A stretch of 64,000 nt of DNA from CALHVX01 sp039198065 (GTDB lineage: Bacteria; Pseudomonadota; Gammaproteobacteria; Pseudomonadales; Azotimanducaceae). Of the stretch, positions 40,882-49,154 are shown piece after piece. The position numbers and the translations under genes were made by a program. How positions within the stretch are numbered: the first letter of the stretch is position 1; every line of letters begins with the position of its first letter. The stretch is taken from the NCBI GenBank assembly GCA_039198065.1, contig JBCCTU010000003.1:1-64000 (forward strand), in the 5' to 3' direction. The notes under the pieces were generated by a model. It did no database searches. It worked only from the letters and a program-made list of their open reading frames with translations, and was not told the DNA's origin.

Positions 40882-41679
40882 ATGGGAAGCTTGACGGGAA
40901 AGGTTGCCGTGGTCACCGGCGCCAGCCGTGGTGTTGGCAAGGGAGTGGCCGAAGGGCTCGGTGAAGCTGGGGCCACTGTGTACATCACAGGCCGGAGCGA
41001 AAGTCATGAGTCACCACCCGCGGACCGCACCATTCAAGCAACGGCAGCGCGTGTGGATGAACTGGGCGGCAAGGGCATTGCCGTCAAACTTGATCATAAC
41101 GATGACGCGGCGGTAGAGGCCCTGTTTGCGCGGGTGCGGGAAGAGCAGGGTCGTCTCGACGTGCTGGTCAACAACGTCTACAAGATCCCTAATCCACCGG
41201 CCTGGGGCGGTGGGTTTTGGGAACACCCGCTTTCCGTCTGGGATGACCAGTGCGGCGTGGGTCTGCGGGGCTACTACGTTGCTAGCGTGTTCGGTGCGCC
41301 GCTGATGGTGGAACAGCGTGCAGGGTTGATCGTCAACATCTCATCGTCCGGTGCCGGTGGTTACACGTTCAGCGCGTCCTACGGTGTGTGCAAATCCGGC
41401 GTCGACCGCATGGCCCGAGACTTCGCTGTCGAGCTGAAGGACTACAACGTTGCCGCGCTGTCGCTGTGGCCAGCTGCGGTAAAGACCGAGTTCATCAAAG
41501 ACTCCGTGGCTGCCGGGGCCGTCGAATTCGACCTGGACGCCGCTGAGTCGCCACACTTTGTCGGTCGTTGTGTCGCGGCGCTGGCGACGGATCCGAACAT
41601 CATGGATCGGACCGGTGGCGTGTATCAGGTCGCCGAGCTGTCAGAAGCTTACGGCTTTACCGACCCCGATAAAGACTAG
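40882..41679 (+). CDS. Short-chain dehydrogenase/reductase
   Basis: A 265-residue classical SDR. The cofactor loop 'TGASRGVGKG' is near residues 12-21, the N-N-x motif 'LVNNVYK' replaces the usual NNAG, and the active site has Ser of 'SSSGAGG' with Y-G-V-C-K. An insert after the NNAG-type motif resembles DHRS1-like SDRs. Substrate unknown. A 'ggagggag' site precedes ATG 40882. Fifteen bases separate it from the dienelactone-hydrolase gene, suggesting an operon. The gap to fur (157 bases) should contain both promoters; no clear Fur box is seen. Confidence 0.9.
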   Translation: MGSLTGKVAVVTGASRGVGKGVAEGLGEAGATVYITGRSESHESPPADRTIQATAARVDELGGKGIAVKLDHNDDAAVEALFARVREEQGRLDVLVNNVYKIPNPPAWGGGFWEHPLSVWDDQCGVGLRGYYVASVFGAPLMVEQRAGLIVNISSSGAGGYTFSASYGVCKSGVDRMARDFAVELKDYNVAALSLWPAAVKTEFIKDSVAAGAVEFDLDAAESPHFVGRCVAALATDPNIMDRTGGVYQVAELSEAYGFTDPDKD

Positions 41680-41693
41680 GCGCCACACGCCCG

Positions 41694-42488
41694 GTGGTTG
41701 AGCGCGAACTGCTGCTGGACCGGAGCGTCGGCCAGCAGCGGTTGTACTGCACACGCCCTGACCTTGCTGGCGAGTACCCGCTGGTGCTGCTGCTGATGGA
41801 CGCGCCGGGCTACCGGCCCGAGCTCCAATCTATGGCCCGGCGGCTCGCCGGAAGTGGCTTCGCCGTGGCGGTGCCTGATCTGTACTTTCGAACCATTCGC
41901 GGTTTTGGCCGTGCGGCGGTCTGGCCCGACCCGGTAACGCTGCCGGAGCCCGCCGACCGGGATGAGCGAGCGCGCCGTGAATGGATTTATCGGCACATGC
42001 ACGCCACGTCGCTTGAACAGGTCGCCAGCGACTTGCCGCTGGTGCTGGCGGCATTGGCCGATGATCCGTCCGTTCGGGCTGACCGAATGGGCGTGGTCGG
42101 TTACTGCATGAGCGGTCCGCTGGCCCTCGGGCTCGCCGCACGGGCGCCCGAACGTATCGCTGCGGCGGCCTCGATTCATGGTGTGAAACTGATCTCCGCA
42201 CGGCGGGATTCGCCCCATCGACTGCTGTCTTCAATCCGAGCCGAGCTCTACTTTGGCTGCGCAGAGTTCGACGACTGGGCACCGCGGGAACTCATCGATT
42301 CTTTGAGCACGGCGTTGTATCGTGCCGGCAGTCGCTATCGTATCGACTGGTATCCGGGCACCGAGCATGGGTTTGTCTTTCCGACGCGGGACCGCTATTG
42401 CGAGGCGGCCGCCGATCGCCACTGGGCCGTGCTCGTTGATCTGTTTCGGCGGGCGCTCACACCCGCCTCTGCTCGGGCGCCGGATTAG
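41694..42488 (+). CDS. Dienelactone hydrolase family protein
   Basis: A 264-residue alpha/beta hydrolase of the dienelactone type. The nucleophile elbow 'GYCMSG' has Cys, as in dienelactone hydrolase, the acid is likely in 'CAEFDDWAP', and the His is in 'GTEHGFVFP'. Family members hydrolyse lactones or esters. GTG 41694 gives a plausible N-terminus, with another in-frame GTG absent upstream of it. It follows the SDR by 15 bases and overlaps the end of the convergent OmpA-like gene by 4 bases. Confidence 0.88.
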   Translation: MVERELLLDRSVGQQRLYCTRPDLAGEYPLVLLLMDAPGYRPELQSMARRLAGSGFAVAVPDLYFRTIRGFGRAAVWPDPVTLPEPADRDERARREWIYRHMHATSLEQVASDLPLVLAALADDPSVRADRMGVVGYCMSGPLALGLAARAPERIAAAASIHGVKLISARRDSPHRLLSSIRAELYFGCAEFDDWAPRELIDSLSTALYRAGSRYRIDWYPGTEHGFVFPTRDRYCEAAADRHWAVLVDLFRRALTPASARAPD

Positions 42489-43963
42489 GGATAAAGCACG
42501 ACGTCGATCCGTCGGTTGCGGCGTCGCCCTTCGGCGGTCTCGTTGTTAGCGAGCGGTTGTGATTCGCCGTAACCGAGCGCCGTGAGTCGCTCAGTGGGTG
42601 CGGCACCCTGCGCAATGAGTTCGTCGGCGACGGCGTTGGCGCGTTGCTGGGACAGCTCGAGGTTATCGGCATCGGAGCCAAAGGAATCCGTGTGACCTTC
42701 AATGATGACCTTCGCGCCGGGAAACAGGGCGATGGCTTGGCTGAGCTCTTCGAGCAACGCGGTGTGCTCGGGCTTGAGCGTGGCGGAACCGGAATCGAAG
42801 GTCAGGCCGATTAGGCGCACGATGACCGTGCTGCCCTTCCGCAGTACCGTTGCTTTGTCGACCCGGAAGCGACTTTCCAGTTCGGCGAAGCGATTGCGCA
42901 GGGCCTGCTGTTCTGCAAGGACCGCGTTCAGCCGTTCGGTGGCTTGCGACTTTTCCCCCAGCTCCTGAGACAGACCGTCGAGTTGACTGCGCAGGGCCAC
43001 CAGTTCGTCGTTTGCCTCAGCGAGCTGTGTGTCCTGAGCACGCAGCTTCGACTGCAGTGTAACGACGGCATCCTGGAGCGTGGCGAGCGGCTGTTCGGGA
43101 CCGGTGTCGAAGTACACGGGCTGGTCCAACTGGTCTGCGAGCCGGTTGATCGCCGTTTCCCATTCGGCGAGAACGGATTCCAGCGTAACCCGTCGACGGC
43201 GCAGCGCATCGGCAGCGTCCGCGATGTAGATGGCGTGCTGCGCGGCGTGGCGCGCCTGCTGCGCCAGGTTGCGCGCTTCGTCCGTGTCGTAGCGATTGTT
43301 GGTCAGCTGTTCTTCTGCGGCAGCTAAGGCCGTCGTTGCCTGGGCCAGCGACTGTGGCGCGTAGCGTTCTGCACGCTTGTCTTCAGCGGTTTCGAGCAGC
43401 GAGCGGGTTTCGCTCAGATAGTTGGCCTTAATGGCGTCGAGCTCGGCGGCGCGAAATTCCGCAACCGCTTTTGCTGCCGCCCGCTCGGCGCTCGATGCCC
43501 GGTTTTTCTCCAGTGCCATCGCGGCGTCGTATAGCGCCAGGTCGCCGGCCCGCCAGCGATCTTCAGCCACCGTCGGGGCTTCGGCGTTTTCGGCGTCGTC
43601 TCGGGCCTGCAGGGCGTCGGCCAGCGGTTTTGCCGCCTGTGCTGCCTGTGCCGCCGCTTTATCGAATGCTTCTTGAGCGCGTTCCAGTTCCCGGCGGATG
43701 CTGTTCAAGTTGCCATTGTTGGTGAGCGTGGTCTCGGCCTCGCGGTAGGCGTCTGCTCCAAGCCGATACTGGGTTGGGGCAAGCAGCGCGGCGCGGGCAC
43801 GGTTCGCGGTCCGCAGCGCAGCCGTTGCCTCTTTGAAGAGCGGTGTGCGCAGCGCAGACTCTTCGGCATCGCTTGCGTGAAGCGGAGCACCGAGCAGCAG
43901 CATCAGCACTGCAAGCACTGGCGTCGTGAGCCACCGCGATGGTCGGGTTCGAGCGGAATTCAT
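42485..43963 (-). CDS. OmpA-family periplasmic/outer-membrane anchoring protein
   Basis: A 492-residue protein: signal peptide ('VLAVLMLLLGAPLHA'), about 280 residues of Ala/Glu/Arg-rich helical coiled coil, then a C-terminal OmpA peptidoglycan-binding domain with 'GHTDSFGSDADNLELSQQRANAVADEL' and 'GYGESQPLANNETAEGRRRNRRIDVVL'. The domain binds the meso-diaminopimelate stem of peptidoglycan. The coiled coil resembles DUF4398-type helical repeats. ATG 43963 overlaps the stop of the cysteine synthase gene; a start at 43975 is an alternative. Probably co-transcribed with it. Confidence 0.9.
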   Translation of the reverse strand: MNSARTRPSRWLTTPVLAVLMLLLGAPLHASDAEESALRTPLFKEATAALRTANRARAALLAPTQYRLGADAYREAETTLTNNGNLNSIRRELERAQEAFDKAAAQAAQAAKPLADALQARDDAENAEAPTVAEDRWRAGDLALYDAAMALEKNRASSAERAAAKAVAEFRAAELDAIKANYLSETRSLLETAEDKRAERYAPQSLAQATTALAAAEEQLTNNRYDTDEARNLAQQARHAAQHAIYIADAADALRRRRVTLESVLAEWETAINRLADQLDQPVYFDTGPEQPLATLQDAVVTLQSKLRAQDTQLAEANDELVALRSQLDGLSQELGEKSQATERLNAVLAEQQALRNRFAELESRFRVDKATVLRKGSTVIVRLIGLTFDSGSATLKPEHTALLEELSQAIALFPGAKVIIEGHTDSFGSDADNLELSQQRANAVADELIAQGAAPTERLTALGYGESQPLANNETAEGRRRNRRIDVVLYP

Positions 43964-44949
43964 GGGTGTCTCCAATCAGTGCTGAGGTTTCGCTCGGCGA
44001 GGTAGTCGGCGTTAAACAGCCGGGACTGGTAACGGCTGCCCCCGTCGCAGAGGATCGTTACGATTCTATGCCCTGGCCCGAGGCGCCGGGCGACCTCCAC
44101 GGCGGCACACACGTTGATGCCGCTACTTGAGCCGAAGAACCAGCCTTCTTCCTGCACCAATCGGTACACCATTTTAACCATGGCGGTGTCCGCGATTTGA
44201 ACTGCATCGTCGATCGGTGTGTCGGCAAGGTTCGCGGTCACGCGACTGTTGCCAATGCCCTCGGTGATCGATGGCCCGGGGGTCATGCGGGCCTCTCCCT
44301 GTGTTACCCAGTTGTAGAGCGCGCTGCCGTGGGGATCGGCGAGTACGATCCGGACGTCGTCGTCCTGATCCTTGAGATAGCGGGCAACGCCCGCGAGCGT
44401 ACCGCCGGTTCCGGTCGCGCAGGTGAAGGCATCGATCCGACCTTCCGTTTGCGCCCAGATCTCCGGTCCTGTCCCGTCGATGTGTGCTTGACGGTTGGCG
44501 GTGTTGTCGAACTGATTAGCCCACACGGCGCCTTCCGTCGCTGCCGCGTAGCGGCCGGCCTGTTTCTGATAGTTGGCTTCGTTTGCGTACGGAACCGTAG
44601 GCACGACCCGGACGTCTGCACCGAGGGTACGCAGGGTGTCGACCTTCTCTTGCGATTGGTTATCCGGCATGAAAATTACGCTGCGATAGCCGCGCTCGTT
44701 GGCAACGTGGACCAGGCCAATACCCGTGTTGCCGGCGGTTCCCTCTACGACCGTGCCGCCGGTCGTCAGGGCGCCGCTGGCTTCGTGCTGCCGAATCATC
44801 CACAACGCAGCCCGGTCCTTTACCGATCCGCCGGGATTTAAAAACTCAGCCTTCCCGAGAATCTCGCAACCGGTCTCCTCCGATAGCCGATTCAAGCGGA
44901 TGAGTGGGGTATTGCCGACACAGTCTGAGAAGCCGGATCGTATGGTCAT
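43960..44949 (-). CDS. Cysteine synthase A-like PLP enzyme
   Basis: A 329-residue fold-type II PLP enzyme. The PLP lysine is in 'NPGGSVKDRAA', phosphate loop 'GTGGTLAG', and the substrate loop is 'EGTAGNTGIGLV' rather than the common bacterial E-P-T-S-G-N-T-G. This E-G-T-A-G variant is typical of a fungal/mitochondrial-like cysteine synthase clade, also found in proteobacteria. It should form cysteine from O-acetylserine and sulfide. Stop overlaps the OmpA-like gene's ATG by 4 bases. Divergent from the serine hydrolase, 106 bases apart. Confidence 0.9.
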   Translation of the reverse strand: MTIRSGFSDCVGNTPLIRLNRLSEETGCEILGKAEFLNPGGSVKDRAALWMIRQHEASGALTTGGTVVEGTAGNTGIGLVHVANERGYRSVIFMPDNQSQEKVDTLRTLGADVRVVPTVPYANEANYQKQAGRYAAATEGAVWANQFDNTANRQAHIDGTGPEIWAQTEGRIDAFTCATGTGGTLAGVARYLKDQDDDVRIVLADPHGSALYNWVTQGEARMTPGPSITEGIGNSRVTANLADTPIDDAVQIADTAMVKMVYRLVQEEGWFFGSSSGINVCAAVEVARRLGPGHRIVTILCDGGSRYQSRLFNADYLAERNLSTDWRHP

Positions 44950-45055
44950 ATCGGTACACTATGGGCCGCGGGCGTGCGGCTGCGATTGTACCGCTGCAGA
45001 CCCGTTGCTCTACCGATGGATTGAGCCGGCGCAGCCGGATGTCAGGAATTTACTT

Positions 45056-46255
45056 ATGCCTTTCGAGCACTACAGCGCTACCCGTCCGTTCATCGCCCAG
45101 CGCGAGGACTACTGTCACCCGGAGCCGGAGTCGCTTGCGGTTGATCGCGCCCGCCTGTCGAGCCTGATCGCTCGTGCCGGCCGCGAAGTGGCTGAGGGGT
45201 TGCTACCGGCGGCCCAGCTAGCGCTGGCAAGCCGCGGTGAGTTGGTCTGCCTGATCAGCTACGGCGCGTGTACGGGTGAGTCACTCTTCAGTGTCTTTTC
45301 CGCGACCAAAGCGTTGACCTCCGCGCTGGTGTGGCGCGAGCTTGGTCGCGGACGGCTGCGACTCGACACCCGGGTTGCCGATCTCATTCCCGAGTTCGCA
45401 AGCCACGATAAAGGGGCCGTTACGGTGCTGCATCTGCTGACCCACACGGCTGGTTTTCCCTACGCTCCGTTTCGCCCGGCCGATTGGCTGGATCCGGAAC
45501 GGCGTCAGGCGCGCTTTGCCCAGTGGCGCCTCGATTGGCCGCCGGGCACGCGCTACGAGTATCACCCGACCGCGACCATGTGGGTCCTGGCAGAACTCAT
45601 TGAGCGGGTGAGTGGTGAAGATTTTCGGCTGCTGTTGCGGCGCGAGGTGCTCGATCCTCTGGGTCTTAAACATCTGTACGTTGGGTCAGTACCTGATGCG
45701 GTCCACGCCAAGGTCGTCGATTGCTGCAGCGTCGGTGAGCCACTCAGCAGCGCGGAACTCGCGCGCCTGGGTCTGCCAGATCCCGCCGACTCTGAGGTGT
45801 CCGAGGATGTGATTTTGAACTTCAACCGGCCGGAAACTCGGGCCATTGGTGTACCGGGCGGAGGCGCTGTCGGCGGCGCTGGAGAATTCGCTCTGTTCTA
45901 CCAGGCGCTGCTGCCAGCAGGTGGCGAGTCTTCTCTCTGGTCAACGGACACTCTGGCCAGCGCGCAGTCGGTCCACAGCGGGGAGCTCAAAGACCCGGTG
46001 TTCAAGAAGCACGCGAACCGTGGCCTTGGCCTGGTTGTCGCCGGCGATGGTGATCGCATTTATCGCGGGTTCGGGCAGTCTTGCTCAGCATCCGCCTTCG
46101 GCCACAACGGTGCGGGAGGACAGCTGGCCTGGGCCGATCCACAGTCGGGTCTTTCGTTAGCCTGGCTGACCAGTGGCCACGATCGCAACCCTGTGCGCCA
46201 GGCGTCCCGCGGCGTAACCCTGTCGTCGCTTGCGGCGGACTGCGCGCTGGGCTGA
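45056..46255 (+). CDS. Serine hydrolase of the beta-lactamase (class C/PBP4-like) family
   Basis: A 399-residue esterase/beta-lactamase-fold protein. The S-x-x-K catalytic motif is 'FSATKAL' (Ser with Lys three later), the Tyr of the second motif is in 'RYEYHPTA', and 'FGHNGAGG' replaces K-T-G. Such H-x-G proteins are mostly esterases (EstB-like) or peptidases, not resistance enzymes. No signal peptide is visible from ATG 45056, the first Met before the domain. The frame upstream to 44699 is antisense to the cysteine synthase. Confidence 0.88.
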   Translation: MPFEHYSATRPFIAQREDYCHPEPESLAVDRARLSSLIARAGREVAEGLLPAAQLALASRGELVCLISYGACTGESLFSVFSATKALTSALVWRELGRGRLRLDTRVADLIPEFASHDKGAVTVLHLLTHTAGFPYAPFRPADWLDPERRQARFAQWRLDWPPGTRYEYHPTATMWVLAELIERVSGEDFRLLLRREVLDPLGLKHLYVGSVPDAVHAKVVDCCSVGEPLSSAELARLGLPDPADSEVSEDVILNFNRPETRAIGVPGGGAVGGAGEFALFYQALLPAGGESSLWSTDTLASAQSVHSGELKDPVFKKHANRGLGLVVAGDGDRIYRGFGQSCSASAFGHNGAGGQLAWADPQSGLSLAWLTSGHDRNPVRQASRGVTLSSLAADCALG

Positions 46256-46272
46256 GCCAGAGGGGCCCGCCG

Positions 46273-46293
46273 CGGGTCCTTGATCGGGACCCG
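46273..46293 (+). terminator. Hairpin after the serine hydrolase
   Basis: CGGGTCC (46273-46279) and GGACCCG (46287-46293) enclose 7 bases, 18 bases after the stop. A second, overlapping hairpin (GACCCG/CGGGTC around 46288-46303) is mutually exclusive with it. No T-tract follows. Confidence 0.4.
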
Positions 46294-46403
46294 GTTCCGG
46301 GTCGCGTGTGAACCAGTCGTCGGAAACTGTGCGGGCGGTCGCCGTTTTGGTCTGAGTGCGTCCCTAAGCTCTGAGCAATCGATTTTCGACGGGACGAACG
46401 CTC

Positions 46404-47426
46404 ATGGATCGACCTTGTTCCCCTCTCGCTCAACTCATGCTGCTACTGCTCGGGTTGCTGATCGCCCACGCCGCGTGCGCAGCCTGGGAGCAACAGGCGG
46501 CGGACATCATGGGTACCCGGGTGCGGGTCGAGGTCTGGCATCCCGACGCCGCACGGCGTGAGCGGGCGCTGACTGAGGTCCTCGACGAGATGCGCCGCAT
46601 CGACGAGACCTACAGCCCCTACAAACAAACGAGCGAGCTGAGTCGTTTGAATCGAGAAGCTCCCACGGGCTGGGTACCGGTACGGCTCGAACTCATGAAA
46701 CTCCTTGCGCAAAGCGCCCGCGTATCCAAATTGACCGCCGGGGCCTTTGATGTCACCTATGCGTCGGCCGGACGCTACTACGACTATCGCGAAGCTTCGG
46801 CTCCGAACGACGCGACGCTGCGCGCGGCGGTGGCGGCGATCGATTACCGCCACGTAGAGCTTGATTGGGAAGCGCGCCGCGTTCGCTACCGCCACCCGGC
46901 GACCTACGTCGACCTCGGAGGCATTGCCAAGGGATACGCCGTCGACCGCGCAATTGCCATTCTTGAGCGGTTGGGCATTGAGCAGGGGGCGGTTAGCGCC
47001 GGTGGCGACAGCCGCATTATCGGCGATCGCCGCGGCGAGCCCTGGGTTGTGGGCGTCCGGCACCCGCGTCGGGACGGTGAATACGCGGTACGTCTGCCGC
47101 TTGCCGATACAGCGGTTTCCACCTCCGGTGACTATGAGCGGTTCTTCGAGCGCGACGGCGTACGCTATCACCACATTCTCGATCCAATGACAGGGCGCTC
47201 CGCGACGGGTTCGTTGTCCGTCACCATCCTTGGCAACGAGGCGATGCTGACCGACGCGCTGTCAACCAGTGTGTTCGTTCTTGGCGCAACGAAGGGCATC
47301 GAGCTGATCAATCGGTTGCCCGGTATCGATGCCATCATCATCGACCCCAAGGGCAAGCTCCACTATTCCGATGGGCTTCTTGACCCGAGTGGCCGGGCTG
47401 CGGCGAACGACGTCCCGGCGGAGTAG
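46404..47426 (+). CDS. apbE: FAD:protein FMN transferase
   Basis: A 340-residue ApbE, which moves FMN from FAD onto Thr/Ser of secreted flavoproteins. Blocks 'MGTRVRVEVW', 'IDETYSPYKQTSELSRLNREA', 'VDLGGIAKGYAVDRAI', 'SAGGDSRIIG' and 'HHILDPMTGR' are all present; Mg-binding residues follow in 'LTDALSTSVFVLG'. An N-terminal signal peptide (LMLLLLGLLIAHAACA) places it in the periplasm, as usual. No Rnf/Nqr or NosR-type acceptor is in the window. It precedes the GGA-rich leader by 230 bases. Confidence 0.93.
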   Translation: MDRPCSPLAQLMLLLLGLLIAHAACAAWEQQAADIMGTRVRVEVWHPDAARRERALTEVLDEMRRIDETYSPYKQTSELSRLNREAPTGWVPVRLELMKLLAQSARVSKLTAGAFDVTYASAGRYYDYREASAPNDATLRAAVAAIDYRHVELDWEARRVRYRHPATYVDLGGIAKGYAVDRAIAILERLGIEQGAVSAGGDSRIIGDRRGEPWVVGVRHPRRDGEYAVRLPLADTAVSTSGDYERFFERDGVRYHHILDPMTGRSATGSLSVTILGNEAMLTDALSTSVFVLGATKGIELINRLPGIDAIIIDPKGKLHYSDGLLDPSGRAAANDVPAE

Positions 47427-47655
47427 GCGACGGCTTCGGGCTGCGGTTCTCAATTCCGGCGCGGCGACGGCTGCCGCGCTTTCACGCCCGAGCGAATCGT
47501 GATTTCCCGCACATAAGCGCTGGAGTTGCGCCCTTAGGCTGACGATGTGCCAGCACTGCCAGCGAGCGCTGTCGATTCTCTCAGGGCTGCTTGAGGTTTT
47601 GTGCTGTCGGCGCTCGCCGGTGCCGTTGCCTTAGCTGCACAGGTTGGCACACAAC

Positions 47656-47814
47656 GCCCGCAGAGGATTCGCGGGGGACTACGAAGCCCAAAGGAAGGGA
47701 CTTCGGACAGCATCAGGATGCTGCACAGGTAGCGGTCGGCAGTTCGAAAGACGCGCTGAAAGGAGTAGGACTGGCGGGATGCCAGCCAGCGGAGGTCGCA
47801 GGTGTGGAAACACC
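47656..47814 (+). ncRNA. GGA-rich hairpin RNA: CsrA/RsmA-binding leader or sponge candidate
   Basis: Eleven GGA triplets occur between 47665 and 47808. At least five lie in hairpin loops: CCCGC/GCGGG (47657-47675), CGAAGCCC/GGG-A-CTTCG (47682-47705), CAGCAT/ATGCTG (47708-47723, loop CAGG), CTGGC/GCCAG (47771-47785, loop GGGAT), and GGTGT/ACACC (47801-47814, loop GGAA). Repeated GGA in loops is the hallmark of CsrA/RsmA targets and of CsrB/RsmZ-type RNAs. No terminator is seen before the thioredoxin ATG (47878), so it may be that operon's leader. The 450-base gap 47427-47877 holds no gene; its first 200 bases show nothing I recognise. Confidence 0.55.
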
Positions 47815-47877
47815 AAGACCAGAAGTTCCGCTCGCACCTTTCGACGGCCAGCTGCTTTTATCGAGCGGAGAAAACGC

Positions 47878-48366
47878 ATGCTGAAGCGAATCGCAGTCCT
47901 GCTGGTGCTAGGCCTCCACGCGCACGGTGCGCAGGCCATTGGCGTCGAAACCGAGGCGCCGGACTTCACCCTGAAGACGCTGGGCGGTGAAAACCTCCGG
48001 CTCGAGGAATACCGGGGTCAGGTCGTACTCATTAATTTCTGGGCAAGCTGGTGCGGACCCTGCCGCCAGGAAATGCCCATCCTCGACAAGATTCACAGCC
48101 GTTACGAAGACGCCGGTTTTGCCGTTTGGGGCGTCAACGTGGAAGGCAAAGAAGGTCCGGCAAAGAAGATCGTCGACAAGACCAACGTACGCTTTCCGGT
48201 GTTGATCGATGCCGAACAGGACGTGTCCGAAACCTACGACCTCAAGGCGATGCCGACGACGGTCGTTGTCGACCGGGACGGCGTCGTACGGTACATCCAC
48301 CGGGGCTACAAGCCGGGTGACGAGTCCAAGTACATCCAGGTCGTCAAAGATCTGATCCGCGAGTAA
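47878..48366 (+). CDS. TlpA/thioredoxin-like periplasmic protein, first gene of the Glt-like operon
   Basis: A 162-residue thiol-disulfide protein: signal peptide (1-20, ends 'AHGAQA'), then a thioredoxin fold with active-site CGPC (59-62) in 'FWASWCGPCRQEMP' and cis-Pro in 'KAMPTTVVVD'. TlpA/ResA-type proteins reduce or repair disulfides of envelope partners; several Cys-containing proteins in the operon or outer membrane could be targets. ATG 47878 follows 'gagcggag'; the longer frame from 47644 runs through the GGA-rich RNA. The next gene starts 21 bases after its stop. Confidence 0.92.
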   Translation: MLKRIAVLLVLGLHAHGAQAIGVETEAPDFTLKTLGGENLRLEEYRGQVVLINFWASWCGPCRQEMPILDKIHSRYEDAGFAVWGVNVEGKEGPAKKIVDKTNVRFPVLIDAEQDVSETYDLKAMPTTVVVDRDGVVRYIHRGYKPGDESKYIQVVKDLIRE

Positions 48367-48387
48367 GTCGAAGCAAAGGTGAACGGG

Positions 48388-49137
48388 ATGTCGCACGACG
48401 ATAGATTTTCGCGTTGGATCGCGGGTGCCGGCGCAGCAGCTCTGCTCGCGCTCTCCCTAGGTTCGATGAAGGCCATGGCCGCGGAGGCATCCGCGTCACC
48501 GTTTGAGGACGAGATGCCCCGGGTTCAGATGCCTGATGCCGCGGGGGACCTAGGGTCGGACCATGAGGCGTCCCCTGACGCAAGGTCCAGCGACCGGTTA
48601 GCGGTGGATGTCGAGACGATCGACGGAGCAGACTCTTCGCCGGCTACGGACGACGACGCGTCATTCGCTGCAGCGGATGCTGCTGGCGCCACGCAGCCGC
48701 TAGATGAAGACCTTGAAGCGTTAAAGAAATCGCTTCTTCGGTTGAAGCGCGATCTGGTGATACTCGAAGAAGATCTGTTGTTTCCCGCCTCCAGTCAGGT
48801 GGCGGTCTTTCTCAGTGTGGACGTGGGTGAGTTCTTTGACCTCGACGCGGTGACCCTCAAGTTAAATGGCCGCGAGGTTCATCACCATCTGTACACGCGC
48901 AAGCAGGTGGATGCGCTGTATCGCGGCGCGGTTCAAAAGCTGTTCGTCGGTAACGTAAAGCAGGGTCAGAACCGGGTCACCGCGTTCTTTACCGGCCGGG
49001 GCCCGTCCGGTCGCGATTACAAGCGCGCGACGACGGTTGAGTTTGAGAAGACCTTCGAACCCACCTACATCGAGCTTGCGGTGACCGACTCGGAAGCGAA
49101 CTACCAGCCCGAGTTTTCCGCGACGGTTAGCGACTGA
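48388..49137 (+). CDS. Exported protein of unknown function in the Glt-like operon
   Basis: A 249-residue protein with a signal peptide ending near 'MKAMAA-EA', about 100 residues of acidic low-complexity sequence, a short coiled coil ('DLEALKKSLLRLKRDLVILEEDLLF') and a beta-rich C-terminal domain ('VAVFLSVDVGEFFDLDAVTLKLNGREV', 'GQNRVTAFFTGRGPSGRDYKRATTVEFEK'). I do not recognise the family. The domain order and place in the operon suggest a periplasmic part of the complex. ATG 48388 with 'aaggtg' upstream is preferred to GTG 48379. Confidence 0.7.
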   Translation: MSHDDRFSRWIAGAGAAALLALSLGSMKAMAAEASASPFEDEMPRVQMPDAAGDLGSDHEASPDARSSDRLAVDVETIDGADSSPATDDDASFAAADAAGATQPLDEDLEALKKSLLRLKRDLVILEEDLLFPASSQVAVFLSVDVGEFFDLDAVTLKLNGREVHHHLYTRKQVDALYRGAVQKLFVGNVKQGQNRVTAFFTGRGPSGRDYKRATTVEFEKTFEPTYIELAVTDSEANYQPEFSATVSD

Positions 49138-49154
49138 GCGGGAGCCCGATACGG

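Noticed and set aside
45056..46255. Beta-lactam resistance gene
   Set aside because: The S-x-x-K fold is present, but the K-T-G motif is replaced by H-N-G and no signal peptide is seen, which fits esterase-like serine hydrolases.
46256..46403. Possible promoter/attenuator for apbE
   Set aside because: Overlapping hairpins are present but no leader peptide, T-tract or antiterminator logic could be seen.
47644..47877. N-terminal extension of the thioredoxin frame
   Set aside because: The region is the GGA-hairpin RNA; the translated extension lacks a domain, while Met 47878 starts a clean signal peptide.
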